In this document: positions 25,003 through 33,598 of the stretch, piece by piece
Layout: each line of letters starts with the position of its first letter
How positions within the stretch are numbered: position 1 is the stretch's first letter
From: Natrinema gelatinilyticum
GTDB taxonomy: Archaea > Halobacteriota > Halobacteria > Halobacteriales > Natrialbaceae
Direction: 5' to 3'
Assembly: GCF_024266705.1 (NCBI RefSeq)
Contig: NZ_CP100756.1
Span: 992,001 to 1,056,000 of the forward strand
DNA length: 64,000 nucleotides
Notes under the pieces: generated by a model
What the model was told of the DNA's origin: nothing
Databases searched by the model: none
The model's input: only the letters and a program-made list of their open reading frames with translations
Program-made: the position numbers and the translations under genes

Positions 25003-25608
25003 TCAGTCGCGGGTGCCCGACGCATCGGTATCGGCCGCCTCGAGCAGCGTCCAGAATCGGTCCGTATCACCCGCGAAGCGATCGAGCAATGCTCGAACCG
25101 ACGCCCGGTGGTCGTCGGTAATTTTCACGTGGACCATCCCCTCGTCGGGTTGGCCGTAGACGACGCTTGCGCCCTCGGGTGCGGCGACGATTGCCGGGAG
25201 CGCTAGCAGGTCCTCTTCGCCCTCGACGTGGATCGTCGTTGGTTCAGTGCGGGCCAGTCCAGAGAGCAGCGCCTCGACGGCGTCTTCCGAGATTTCTGCC
25301 GGCGGGTTGGTGGCCTCGATGGCCGTCTTCTCGGTTACGATTCGGCGGACTTCCGCATCGACCGGCTCGCGTTTGGTTCGCTCGTCGACGAACGCGACGT
25401 CCGGGGGTCGGCCCGCCTGCAGGAAGTGGTAGGTGACGACATCGCCGACGGCGATCAGTGGCCCGTCGACGGTCGCGAGGAGCCGGTCTGCGTCGGTCTC
25501 GATCGAACCCAGCGGCTCTTTGAGTTCGTGGCGGAGTTCGTCGGGTAAGACCAGCAGCTGGTCGTCGCTGTCGGCGGACTCCGAAGGGGTATCCTCGTCG
25601 TAAGTCAC
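25003..25608 (-). CDS. GTP-dependent dephospho-CoA kinase
   Basis: About 201 residues from a GTG at 25608 (MTYDEDTPSESADSDDQLLV). It is the archaeal DPCK family (DUF359): LPDELRHELKEPLGSIETDA, then LIAVGDVVTYHFLQAGRPPD, EATNPPAEISEDAVEALLSG and VHVEGEEDLLALPAIVAAPE. It phosphorylates dephospho-CoA with GTP, the last step of CoA synthesis in archaea. It is the terminal gene of the operon eif2g-PIN-rpoE1-spt4-DPCK, with 5 nt between it and spt4; this order is conserved in haloarchaea as I recall it. Confidence 0.93.
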   Translation of the reverse strand: MTYDEDTPSESADSDDQLLVLPDELRHELKEPLGSIETDADRLLATVDGPLIAVGDVVTYHFLQAGRPPDVAFVDERTKREPVDAEVRRIVTEKTAIEATNPPAEISEDAVEALLSGLARTEPTTIHVEGEEDLLALPAIVAAPEGASVVYGQPDEGMVHVKITDDHRASVRALLDRFAGDTDRFWTLLEAADTDASGTRD

Positions 25609-25613
25609 GTGAG

Positions 25614-25811
25614 TTAGCGGACCTTCAGGGCGTATGCGCCGGGTTCTGTTATCTGCATCTCCGCTGCGATTTCGCTTTCCTCCGGGTGGGAGATGATGAC
25701 GTAGCCCGCCCAATCTTCGGTGAGCGAGGAGGAGTTGCAGGCCTCACAGGTCTCGGCGTCGGCGTCGTTGACCCGGTGACACTCGCGACAGACGAGACGA
25801 TCGGATGCCAT
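25614..25811 (-). CDS. spt4: Transcription elongation factor Spt4
   Basis: A 65-residue zinc protein (MASDRLVCRECHRVNDADAE). Cys8, Cys11, Cys22 and Cys25 form the zinc ribbon, and SLTEDWAGYVIISHPEESEI is the Spt4 dimer region that binds Spt5. Spt4/5 keeps RNA polymerase processive. It is located 2 nt after rpoE1 in the same operon, the normal archaeal arrangement. The older name is RpoE''. Confidence 0.97.
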   Translation of the reverse strand: MASDRLVCRECHRVNDADAETCEACNSSSLTEDWAGYVIISHPEESEIAAEMQITEPGAYALKVR

Positions 25812-25813
25812 GG

Positions 25814-26383
25814 TTATTCACCTGCGGTTGCTTCGCGTTTTTCGCGTTCTTCCTCGAGCCAGCCGTGCTTGCCAAGGCCGGGTTGTTTCGCGGTGAGCCC
25901 GATCTTCGAGTCGCGGGGGTTTCGTTCGTCGATGCTCTTGGTGACGATTCTGGCCCGGACGGCGTCGTCGACGCCAAGTGAGCGAGCCGATTCGTTCGAG
26001 GCGAGGCGCTGATTCTCACCGTCGAAGGCGAGGTACTCGTCACTGATCTGCGAGACGTGCAGCAGTCCGTCGACGGGACCGATTCCGACGAAGGCGCCGA
26101 ATTCGACGACTTCGACGACAGTTCCGTCCACGACCTCCTGCATCTGCGGATCGAACGTCACTGCGTCGAATTCGGCCTCATAGTAGACCCCCGGCCGGTT
26201 CGGCAGCACTGTCCCTTCGCCGATATCGTGAACCTCGGTGACGGAGACGACGCTCCCGACTTCCTCGTCCATACGGCCCTCGAGTTTATCCTGGAGCAGT
26301 CGCTTGACCAGGTTCGGCGAGACGTCGCCGAGTTCTTCCGGCGGTACTTCTACCGTGTCCTTCAGTCTAACCCGTTTGTACAT
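25814..26383 (-). CDS. rpoE1: RNA polymerase subunit RpoE1 (E')
   Basis: A 189-residue RNA polymerase stalk subunit equivalent to Rpb7. The N-terminal tip domain (MYKRVRLKDTVEVPPEELGD) is followed by an S1-type OB fold: GTVVEVVEFGAFVGIGPVDG and LLHVSQISDEYLAFDGENQR. With RpoF it forms the stalk used in open-complex formation and RNA binding. It is followed by spt4 after 2 nt. The full length is normal for archaea; the charged C-terminus (LEEEREKREATAGE) is typical of halophiles. Confidence 0.97.
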   Translation of the reverse strand: MYKRVRLKDTVEVPPEELGDVSPNLVKRLLQDKLEGRMDEEVGSVVSVTEVHDIGEGTVLPNRPGVYYEAEFDAVTFDPQMQEVVDGTVVEVVEFGAFVGIGPVDGLLHVSQISDEYLAFDGENQRLASNESARSLGVDDAVRARIVTKSIDERNPRDSKIGLTAKQPGLGKHGWLEEEREKREATAGE

Positions 26384-26776
26384 CTATGGTTGAGTGATTG
26401 CTAACTTGTTTCTCCCGCGTAATGCAATTACCGGTATATTCGCCTCGAGTATCCGGTCGCGCAGCGGGCGGTCGTTCGTGACGACGTAATCGACTGTGCC
26501 TTCGCGTGCGAGTTCGACGAGCGCGTCGTCGGCGTACGATGCCTCCGTGTCGACGACGAGACAGCGTTCGGTTGCCAGGTCGTGGCCAACGTTCGCCGCC
26601 GTTCCCTCCTGGCCCCCTTTCTCGGACAGGCGGCGCAATTCCTCGAGGACCGCCTGCGGAATCGTCGGCTCGAAGGTGTCGAGCAGTCGCTCGAGTTCGT
26701 CGAACAGACGAACGTCGAGTTCGACCGGCATCATGAGCGCGCTCGTATCGAGTGCAACCCGCGTCCCCATCCCCAT
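26384..26776 (-). CDS. PIN-domain protein (FCF1-like) in the RNA polymerase operon
   Basis: A 130-residue PIN nuclease domain. The acidic residues expected at the metal site are visible: RVALDTSALM (Asp), PQAVLEELRRL (Glu), SYADDALVELA (Asp) and YVVTNDRPLRD (Asp). Such genes sit between aIF2-gamma and rpoE1 in haloarchaea and resemble FCF1/UTP24-type rRNA-processing PIN proteins; that role is inferred. Its stop directly adjoins the rpoE1 start. The start is ATG 26776 or ATG 26770; both follow the aIF2-gamma stop. Confidence 0.9.
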   Translation of the reverse strand: MGMGTRVALDTSALMMPVELDVRLFDELERLLDTFEPTIPQAVLEELRRLSEKGGQEGTAANVGHDLATERCLVVDTEASYADDALVELAREGTVDYVVTNDRPLRDRILEANIPVIALRGRNKLAITQP

Positions 26777-26779
26777 TCC

Positions 26780-28012
26780 TTACTCCGTGAGCGTTCCCAG
26801 TCCGATCAGCCGCCAGCGGGCTCCGATTCGGCGGTTAATCGCGATTTTGGTTCCGGGCTCAGCGGCGACGGGGCGTTTGAGTCGGACCTCACACTCGCCG
26901 CTTCGAGCGCTGGTGACGGAGCCGACGGTCGTCGCCGTGCCCACGGTCATCATCAATGGCTCGCCGGTGCTGATCTCGTCGACCGTCTCGCCGGTTTCGG
27001 CGCCGACGACCCGCTCGAGCAGGTCGACCTCCATGGTGAACTCGTTCCACGTCGGTGGGAGCGTGCCCGGTGGACCGGCCATCCGTCCCGCCAGCGCGTC
27101 GCCCTTCGTCAGCGAGGGGTCGAGCCCGGTGCCGACGCCGAGCAGGCCGCCCGGCGTGACGGTGTCGACCGTTTCGCCGCCAGCCTGCAGCGATCGGATG
27201 GACGTCTCGATCGGGACGTACTCGGTCCGGCCGCCCTCCTCGACTTCGCGGCCCGGCCGGATCTCTATTTCGTCGCCGACCTCGAGTTCGCCCTGTACCA
27301 GGCTGCCCCCGAGGACGCCGCCGACGAGGTCCTCGGCTGTCGTCCCAGGTTTGTTGATGTCGAAGCTGCGAGCAACGTGCATGCGGGCTTTCTCGTCTGG
27401 GTCCCGGTCGGGTGTGGGGATCACCTCTTCGACCGCCTGGATGAGCAGATCGAGGTTGACCTCTTGACCGGCCGAGATGGGGACGATGGGGGCGTCTTCG
27501 GCGACCGTACCCGAAACGAACTCTTTGATCTGGTCGTAGTTGTTTCGGGCGGTGTCGGAATCGACGAGGTCGATCTTATTCTGGGCGATGACGATGTTGT
27601 CGATCCCAATGATGTCGAGCGCCATCAGGTGTTCCTCGGTCTGGGGCTGGGGAACGGGTTCGTTTGCGCTGACCACCAGGACGGCGCCGTCCATCAATGA
27701 CGCGCCAGAGAGCATCGTCGCCATCAGGGTTTCGTGACCTGGGGCGTCGACGAACGAGACGGTCCGCAGTAGCTCACTCTCAGAGCCGTCCGGACACTCC
27801 TCCTCGACGGTGTAACATTCGGGTTCCTCCGCGCTCTCGCAGTACCGGAACGTCGCGTCCGCATAGCCGAGCCTGATGGAGATACCGCGTTTCATCTCCT
27901 CCGAGTGTTGATCCGTCCACGAGCCGCTGAGAGCCTGCACCAGCGTCGTCTTGCCGTGGTCGACGTGGCCGACGAGCCCAATGTTCACCTCCGGTTGTCG
28001 ATTTCCTACCAT
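26780..28012 (-). CDS. eif2g: Translation initiation factor 2 subunit gamma
   Basis: A 410-residue GTPase that brings initiator Met-tRNA to the ribosome. The G1 motif is GHVDHGKT (15-22), G3 is [10 protein letters not shown]4 is NKIDLV and G5 is SAGQEVNLD, followed by two beta-barrel domains ending [20 protein letters not shown]. The zinc-binding insertion has Cys residues in [20 protein letters not shown]. It is the first gene of the operon with PIN, rpoE1, spt4 and DPCK. Confidence 0.98.
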   Translation of the reverse strand: MVGNRQPEVNIGLVGHVDHGKTTLVQALSGSWTDQHSEEMKRGISIRLGYADATFRYCESAEEPECYTVEEECPDGSESELLRTVSFVDAPGHETLMATMLSGASLMDGAVLVVSANEPVPQPQTEEHLMALDIIGIDNIVIAQNKIDLVDSDTARNNYDQIKEFVSGTVAEDAPIVPISAGQEVNLDLLIQAVEEVIPTPDRDPDEKARMHVARSFDINKPGTTAEDLVGGVLGGSLVQGELEVGDEIEIRPGREVEEGGRTEYVPIETSIRSLQAGGETVDTVTPGGLLGVGTGLDPSLTKGDALAGRMAGPPGTLPPTWNEFTMEVDLLERVVGAETGETVDEISTGEPLMMTVGTATTVGSVTSARSGECEVRLKRPVAAEPGTKIAINRRIGARWRLIGLGTLTE

Positions 28013-28138
28013 AAGACGATGAGTAATCTTAGGTAGTGGTTCCGCTGTGCGCTTGATAAAGGTTGCGAGCTATCTCCGCATGCCACATCGCGACACGATA
28101 CACGATGGGGCCGCCCACCGACTCGGGGAGTCCGACGA

Positions 28139-28145
28139 CTTATTT
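28139..28145 (+). promoter_or_regulatory. Leaderless promoter of the DUF5787-like gene
   Basis: CTTATTT centred 27 nt upstream of the GTG at 28169, supporting that GTG as the start and a leaderless transcript. It lies in the 156-bp divergent gap to aIF2-gamma. Confidence 0.5.
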
Positions 28146-28168
28146 CGCTGCCGTCCCTCGTCGATACC

Positions 28169-29173
28169 GTGCCGGAATTCGCCTTTGAACTCGAGTTGTG
28201 CGCCCACCTCGAGTCGCGCGGAACTGATATTGTGGCGCGCCAGCTCGGCGCGAGCGTCGCCGACCCGGGCAGTCGGATTCTCGACGTCGTCTGCGTCGAA
28301 CCGGGCTCGCAGTTCGACGAGCGCGTCGCGATCACGAGCGAGGAAATTCCCGATCCTGCCATCGCGTCGGCGGTCGGCACCGGGCAGTCGCGATACTGGA
28401 AAGACGCCTTCGACTGTCATCCCGGCCGCGCCCGGGAGGCCGTCGAACGGGCGCTCGAGATCGGCTTCTTCGAACGCGACCACGGGGCGAGTGCGGAGGC
28501 GGGCCGCGATTACGTCAGGCAAGTCGCCCGCTATCCGAATTGGTACGACCGACTCGTCGGCATCGAGAACAAACCCGATCTCGGCCGACCGGGCGACCTC
28601 TCGTCCCAGCTTCGAACGGATGCGAGCCTCGCACTGGTCGACGAAGCGATACTCGCGACCGAGAGCTACGTGACGCGCGCACACTTAAACCGGATCCCCC
28701 AGGAGGTCGGCGTCTGGCGGATTCACCGGGACGAGCGCGACGCAGACGCCGAACTCGAGATCGAAGTGATCCGCGAACCGGCGTCCCTCCCCGTCGACGA
28801 GCCCGGAATCGAGCCGCTCGAAGATCATCCCGGCCGAACCGAAATCGCCGTCGTCGACGCCGCCGAGAAAGCGCGCGCTCGGCGGCGGATCGCCGAACGA
28901 GCCTACGGCAAAGGCTGGCGAACCTTCGAGTTCCCTCGCTGTGACGCCTGTCTCGCGGACGGCTCGAGCGGCGCGACGCTTCCCCGCTGCGGCTGGAAGG
29001 GACGGGTCGTCGATGCCGCAGTGGAGTGTGACCCAACGTGTCCGGGGTACGAGCCGGCCGTGAGAGCCGTCGACGAGGTCGATCTCGAGACGGAACGCGA
29101 TCGACGAACGCCGTGGCGCGCGAACCCGGACGGAAAACGCCGTCGACAGTCGGGACTGGACCAGTTCGGCTGA
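28169..29173 (+). CDS. DUF5787-like haloarchaeal protein
   Basis: A 334-residue protein from a GTG (MPEFAFELELCAHLESRGTD). I recall this as the haloarchaeal family DUF5787. The order EFAFELELCAHLE, GIENKPDLGRPG and SYVTRAHLNRIP suggests a nuclease-like alpha/beta core (Glu, then Glu/Lys in IENKPD), followed by a Cys-containing segment (CDACLADGSSGATLPRCGWK and ECDPTCPGY) that could bind zinc. The nuclease idea is an inference from this residue spacing only. It is divergent from the aIF2-gamma operon. Confidence 0.8.
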   Translation: MPEFAFELELCAHLESRGTDIVARQLGASVADPGSRILDVVCVEPGSQFDERVAITSEEIPDPAIASAVGTGQSRYWKDAFDCHPGRAREAVERALEIGFFERDHGASAEAGRDYVRQVARYPNWYDRLVGIENKPDLGRPGDLSSQLRTDASLALVDEAILATESYVTRAHLNRIPQEVGVWRIHRDERDADAELEIEVIREPASLPVDEPGIEPLEDHPGRTEIAVVDAAEKARARRRIAERAYGKGWRTFEFPRCDACLADGSSGATLPRCGWKGRVVDAAVECDPTCPGYEPAVRAVDEVDLETERDRRTPWRANPDGKRRRQSGLDQFG

Positions 29174-29238
29174 CCAGTGGAGAACGCGTCCCCGTTTCAG
29201 ACCGGGGTCGAAATCGGCTTCGTACCGGCCAACTCCCG

Positions 29239-30348
29239 CTACGCATCTTCCGTACCGCTCGCGTCTGCGAGCGGGAGCGCGACCGTGAACGTCGATCCCT
29301 CGTCGGGTTCGGAGTCGACCCAGATGCGACCGTCGTGGCGCTTGACGATCCGCTTGCAAAGCGCCAGTCCGATCCCTGTACCGGAACGTTCCTCGCGACT
29401 GTGGAGCCGCTGAAACACGTCGAAGATCCGGTCTTGATCCTCGGGATCGATTCCGACGCCGTCGTCATCGACCGACACGAGCCAACTCGTGCCGTCTCGT
29501 TCGGCGGAGACGTGGACCCGTGGCCGATCGTCACCGCTGTACTTGATCGCGTTGGCCAGCAAATTCTGAAAGAGTTGACGTAACTGATCCGCGTCGCCCT
29601 CTACCCGCGGAAGCTCGTCGACGCTGATCCGAGCGTCCTGTTCGTCGACCCGCACCTGCAAATCCGCGAGCACGTCCTCGAGTACTGCGTTCAGGTCGGT
29701 CGGTTCCAGCGGATCGCCCGCCGTGTCGACGCGCGAGTACTCGAGAAGACCGTCGATCATGTCTCGCATCCTGTCCGCCCCGTCGACGGCGTACGCGAGA
29801 AATTCCTCACCGTCGTCGTCGAGTTCCTCCTCGTAGCGTTGCTCGATGAGTTGCAGGTAACTCGAGACCATTCGCAGCGGTTCCTGGAGGTCGTGAGACG
29901 CGGCGTACGCGAACTGCTCGAGCGAGCGGTTCGATTCCTCGAGTTGCGAAACGTAGCGGCGGAGATCCTTCGACTGGCTCCGCCGAACGAGTAACGTGTT
30001 CAGTCGCCGGAAGAGGAGGGCTCGTTCGATCGGCGCCTCCACGATGTCGTCTACGAGCATGGGGGTGTCGTGATCGTCGGGGTCCGGAAGCGAAATGTGG
30101 GGGCGGTGATCGCTACGACGGATGAGGACGACGGGACAAAAGACCGGATCGTCCGCCTCGACGCGGTCGCGAAGGGCCTCGTAATAGTCGGGGAAGGTGT
30201 AGTCGTCGACGATGTAGAGGTCCGCTTCGCTGACCGACTGCTCGGTGACGACGTCGTACCGGTCCTCGAGCAGTTCTCCGAGCGCGGCTCGATTCCCGTC
30301 TTCACCGATCAGCAGTTGGAGAGTGTTTCGGTGAGAGTCCAAGTCCAT
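29239..30348 (-). CDS. Histidine kinase with receiver-like N-terminus
   Basis: A 369-residue cytoplasmic kinase. Residues 1-120 resemble a degenerate receiver (SEADLYIVDDYTFPDYYEAL). A short coiled linker (QSKDLRRYVSQLEESNRSLE) leads to HisKA with the phosphoacceptor His152 in AASHDLQEPLRMVSSYLQLI. HATPase motifs are the N-box LLANAIKYS (263-271), G1 DDGVGI (295-300) and G2 GTGIGLAL (323-330). It has no membrane segment. It lies 68 nt after a KaiC-like gene on the same strand, an arrangement suggesting one signalling unit; the response regulator is not nearby. Confidence 0.95.
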   Translation of the reverse strand: MDLDSHRNTLQLLIGEDGNRAALGELLEDRYDVVTEQSVSEADLYIVDDYTFPDYYEALRDRVEADDPVFCPVVLIRRSDHRPHISLPDPDDHDTPMLVDDIVEAPIERALLFRRLNTLLVRRSQSKDLRRYVSQLEESNRSLEQFAYAASHDLQEPLRMVSSYLQLIEQRYEEELDDDGEEFLAYAVDGADRMRDMIDGLLEYSRVDTAGDPLEPTDLNAVLEDVLADLQVRVDEQDARISVDELPRVEGDADQLRQLFQNLLANAIKYSGDDRPRVHVSAERDGTSWLVSVDDDGVGIDPEDQDRIFDVFQRLHSREERSGTGIGLALCKRIVKRHDGRIWVDSEPDEGSTFTVALPLADASGTEDA

Positions 30349-30416
30349 GTGATCGCGTTAGTTCCGTATCTCCTCTACTGGTATTATTCCTGTCGAGCAA
30401 TACGCCGGTGACGGTA

Positions 30417-31886
30417 TCATTCCTGAGGTGAATCCGGAGGCCAACCTGCACGTGGCGTCCCCTGCAAGATGCCGTAGAGCCCGCTCAACGACTCACCGAC
30501 GCGAATGCCGTCCGACGTAATTTCGAACTCCCGGATGTTGTGCTCGTACCTGCTCGAGCGTTTCTTCAGCATTCCGACGACCTTCCTGAGACTGCCGTCC
30601 ATCTCGACGTAACTCAGAAACATGATGTTGTCGGCGATGTAGCTGAGATTGCCGTCAGTGGCCGACGTGATGCCGGTAATCTCCGGTATCTCGTTGGTGA
30701 TCACGACCGTGACGCCGCGATTTTTCAGATACCGCGTGAGTGCGTGGAGTTCGCGCGACAACACCTCTTCGTCACCCTGAATCGACATCGTGTATCCGTT
30801 GATCCCGTCGATCATCACGATATCTGCCTCCTGTCGGTCCACTTGCCGCTTGACCATGTGGGCGAATTCTTCGCTGGAAAGCGTGCGCGGTTCGACTTCG
30901 GTTATCGAGAGCGTTCCCTCCTCACGCATCTCCGCGACTGGAATGCCGATCGACTCGGACCGGTGATCGTACGTCTCGACGTTCTCTTCGAAGAGATAGA
31001 CCGCCGATCGCAGGCCAATATCGGCACCAGAAGCGAGCAGTTGCGTCCCGGTCGAGGTTTTTCCGACACCCGTCGGACCGGTGATGAACGTCACGGTCTC
31101 CTGATCGAAGCCGCCCCCCGACAGGTCGTCTAGTTCGTCGATACCGAAGCGAACGGAGTCCCGTTCGAACGGCCGCGACTGGCGGTCGGGGAGAAGCTGG
31201 GGATACACCTCGAGTCCGTTGTCGCGGATTTCCATCCCGTGGCTGCCTCCTCGCTGGCCGAGCGCACGGTGTTTCGCTACCTCGATTCGGCGTCCGCTCT
31301 CGCCGCGCTCGAGTTCGATGATCCCGTCGCTCAGCGACCGTATCTCCGTATTGTACACTCGGTCGGCCGACGGCGTCGCGGTCGTGAGAACGGTTAGCTT
31401 CCGCTCCTTCAGAAAGCGCATAAACGAGAGAATACGCTTGCGGAACTGGTACTCGTTCGCCTCGACGTACCGAAGCTGCGTGATCGGATCGACGACGATG
31501 CGATCCGGGTCGATCTCCCGAATTGCTTCGTGGATGTCCTGTGTGTATCGCTCCTGCTCGATTTCGCTCGGCTCCACCAGATCGTACGAATAGTCCTCGG
31601 TGAAAAAGTCCGAATCCGGACCCAGGTCGAGAAACTCCGCGTCGGTTATCTCGACGTTGACTGCCGCCCCATTCGTGAGGATTTCCGTCTGCGATTCCTC
31701 GCCGTGGATGAACAGGACTGTCTCGTCCCGTTCGAGTCCCTCCTCGAGAAAGTGCATCCCGAGGAGCGTTTTCCCGGTTCCCGGCCGGCCGTGGACGAGA
31801 TACATCCGGCCGGAGACGAGTCCACCGTTCAAGATTTCGTCCAGCCCAGCTACCCCGCTGCTGATCGGGGCAATGCTGCCTTGCAT
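30417..31886 (-). CDS. KaiC-like double RecA-domain ATPase
   Basis: A 489-residue protein (MQGSIAPISSGVAGLDEILN). Two KaiC/RecA domains are visible: Walker A1 GRPGTGKT (33-40) with HGEES (61-65) as the catalytic Glu pair, and Walker A2 GPTGVGKT (270-277) with FEE (299-301). The Walker B segments are DRIVVDPITQL and ADIVMIDGINGY. Such ATPases are common in haloarchaea as signalling partners of histidine kinases; one with an adjoining kinase follows here. Circadian function should not be assumed. The start is ATG 31886, since the upstream extension to 31997 is not conserved-looking. Confidence 0.93.
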   Translation of the reverse strand: MQGSIAPISSGVAGLDEILNGGLVSGRMYLVHGRPGTGKTLLGMHFLEEGLERDETVLFIHGEESQTEILTNGAAVNVEITDAEFLDLGPDSDFFTEDYSYDLVEPSEIEQERYTQDIHEAIREIDPDRIVVDPITQLRYVEANEYQFRKRILSFMRFLKERKLTVLTTATPSADRVYNTEIRSLSDGIIELERGESGRRIEVAKHRALGQRGGSHGMEIRDNGLEVYPQLLPDRQSRPFERDSVRFGIDELDDLSGGGFDQETVTFITGPTGVGKTSTGTQLLASGADIGLRSAVYLFEENVETYDHRSESIGIPVAEMREEGTLSITEVEPRTLSSEEFAHMVKRQVDRQEADIVMIDGINGYTMSIQGDEEVLSRELHALTRYLKNRGVTVVITNEIPEITGITSATDGNLSYIADNIMFLSYVEMDGSLRKVVGMLKKRSSRYEHNIREFEITSDGIRVGESLSGLYGILQGTPRAGWPPDSPQE

Positions 31887-31997
31887 ATTCAACCAGAACG
31901 GATCTCGTCGTGATGAATGGCTCGCTTGCAAACGTGAACGAGCGACGAACAGGGCATTCGACTCCTGGGTCAGTCGAAAACACAGGGCGGTCGTCAC

Positions 31998-32828
31998 CTA
32001 GAGAACGTACTCCTCTCCATCGACGGCCAGCGGCTCCGCGAACGCCTCGTCCGCCGGGTAGTAGTGAGCGACGTGGACGAGGCGCGTCCGGGCGGCGTTC
32101 AGTTCGTCGGCTAGCGCGAGCGCGCCCTCTCGAGTCATATGTTTCGTCCCGAACGTCCGGGGGACACCGTCAGCGTCCTCGTGGCGACCGCCGAGCGGGT
32201 GATACTGACAGAGATTCGCGGGGACGATTCCGTCGGCCAGCAACAGGTCGGCATCGGCGAGGACGTTCCGAGAGGCGTCGGGCACGTCGTAGCTCGTATC
32301 ACCCGACAACGAGAGCCTCGCACCTGTCTCGGGATCCTCGATCGCGAGGCCGTAACAGACCAGCGGCGGGTGATCGACCGGAACCAACGTCACGTCGAAC
32401 CCGCAAATTCGGACCGGGTCGAGCGGCGTCGTCGGCCTGACGGTGACGGAATCGAGGTAGTGGTAGTCGTCTCGAACCGTCTCGGCCACGCTCTCGCCGG
32501 TTTCGGGGTCGGTCTCGTCGGCGGCGTACACCTCGAGATTGTCGAAGACGCGAAAGACGTTGCCGAGGCCGTCGAGGTGATCGAAGTGGATGTGCGTGAC
32601 GACGGCGGCATCGGGCAGCGACACGTCGTCGCGGAGGAACTGATACCGGAAATCGGGGCTGAAGTCGACCAGAATCGATTCGTCGGTGCGTTCGTTCTCG
32701 ATGTGAACCGAAAATCGCGTGCGCTCTATGCCGCGCTCGCGAGCGGCGATACAGGTATCACAATCGCAGCCGACGGTCGGCGTACCGGTCGTGTCGCCGG
32801 TCCCGAGCAGGGTGACACGCATCGTCAC
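31998..32828 (-). CDS. MBL-fold metallohydrolase (PhnP-like)
   Basis: A 276-residue protein. The metal motif HIHFDHLDG (residues 79-87) and further ligands in VPVDHPPLVCYG, LSGDTSYD and VAHYYPADE are those of beta-lactamase-fold hydrolases. A CDCDTC cluster (21-26) near the N-terminus (GTGDTTGTPTVGCDCDTC) is typical of PhnP-type phosphodiesterases acting on cyclic phosphates. The exact substrate is not known. It is followed on the other side by a nucleotidyltransferase gene, with about 57 nt between them. Confidence 0.92.
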   Translation of the reverse strand: MTMRVTLLGTGDTTGTPTVGCDCDTCIAARERGIERTRFSVHIENERTDESILVDFSPDFRYQFLRDDVSLPDAAVVTHIHFDHLDGLGNVFRVFDNLEVYAADETDPETGESVAETVRDDYHYLDSVTVRPTTPLDPVRICGFDVTLVPVDHPPLVCYGLAIEDPETGARLSLSGDTSYDVPDASRNVLADADLLLADGIVPANLCQYHPLGGRHEDADGVPRTFGTKHMTREGALALADELNAARTRLVHVAHYYPADEAFAEPLAVDGEEYVL

Positions 32829-32885
32829 GTCGTCCCTCCCACTTTCGCACTGGATCGAAGAACCGGCAGTTCGAGGCCGCGTTCA

Positions 32886-33215
32886 TTACACATACGCTCG
32901 CCCTTCCTCGAACGCCGTTCGGATGAACGGATGCTCCTCGCTCGCTTCGAAACGACCGGCCGGCAACACGTGGACCGAGAAGACGACGCCGTGTTCGAGC
33001 CCGACGGTTTCGGCGAGTCGCTCGAGTTCGGATTCGGCCATCTCGTCGTCGTCCTCGAGGACCAGCAGCACTTCGACGTCTGTGTGGACGCCGCGGTCAT
33101 CACCCCGGACGGCGTCACCGAAGACGACGAGGTGACGGATCGACTCGCCGTGGGTTTCCTGTGCCCGGGTGGCGAACGCATCAGCGGCGTCGCCCTGTCT
33201 CTCGTCATCGCTCAT
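32886..33215 (-). CDS. Nucleotidyltransferase-fold protein (MNT-like)
   Basis: A 109-residue protein from ATG 33215 (MSDDERQGDAADAFATRAQE). The nucleotidyltransferase core HLVVFGDAVRGDDRGVHTDV and EVLLVLEDDDE is present. The usual G-S motif reads FGDAVRG and the two metal Asp residues are partly replaced (DVEVLLV), so activity is doubtful. A TATA-like element (33239-33245) lies 27 nt upstream, which picks this ATG over one at 33236. It may be a minimal MNT antitoxin-like protein, but no HEPN partner is seen. Confidence 0.82.
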   Translation of the reverse strand: MSDDERQGDAADAFATRAQETHGESIRHLVVFGDAVRGDDRGVHTDVEVLLVLEDDDEMAESELERLAETVGLEHGVVFSVHVLPAGRFEASEEHPFIRTAFEEGRAYV

Positions 33216-33556
33216 AGGTGTGTGATTAGAAGGCATCGCATAAAGGGTGTTCCCCCGGAGTCCGATCCCGCCCGACGGCGCGTTGCTCCCGGTGTTCGGT
33301 CACGAAACCGAAAAGAGAGTTCACGTTCCGCGAATTCGGAGTATTGACCGATCTCTACACGGCCCTTCTTTTCGCACTCGTCTGGACCGATCGTATCGGC
33401 GCTGATCGTCCATTCGAGGACGAGCTCACGTTCGCGTCTGGATTCTCGGATACCCATCTCTCGAGCCGAAAACCACCGGGCGAACCGTTCGACAACTCGA
33501 AGTAACAGTGGGAGTGACACAGAGTCGTCTAGCCGGTCAACCAACTCGTCTCTCAC
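33212..33556 (-). CDS. Doubtful hypothetical frame before the nucleotidyltransferase gene
   Basis: A 114-residue frame (MRDELVDRLDDSVSLPLLLR). The first 90 residues (RVVERFARWFSAREMGIRES; RELVLEWTISADTIGP) look protein-like, and the stop overlaps the next ATG as ATGA, which would suit coupling. The C-terminus (FRFRDRTPGATRRRAGSDSG) is non-acidic and overlaps the promoter of the next gene. It may be a real gene or a relic. Confidence 0.35.
   Translation of the reverse strand: MRDELVDRLDDSVSLPLLLRVVERFARWFSAREMGIRESRRERELVLEWTISADTIGPDECEKKGRVEIGQYSEFAERELSFRFRDRTPGATRRRAGSDSGGTPFMRCLLITHL
33239..33245 (-). promoter_or_regulatory. Leaderless promoter of the nucleotidyltransferase gene
   Basis: CTTTATG on the minus strand centred 27 nt upstream of ATG 33215. 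This decides the start and argues that the gene has its own transcript. Confidence 0.45.
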
Positions 33557-33598
33557 CAGAATGCGGTATTCCCGTCCGAAAGCAAAGTAGTTCGATCC

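Noticed and set aside
29239..31886. Circadian clock (kaiABC-type) system
   Set aside because: Only KaiC-like domains and a kinase are present; KaiA and KaiB are not, and KaiC-like ATPases are common in haloarchaea without clocks.
32886..33215. MNT/HEPN toxin-antitoxin pair
   Set aside because: The nucleotidyltransferase-like protein is present but no HEPN gene lies beside it, and the upstream frame 33212-33556 does not resemble HEPN.
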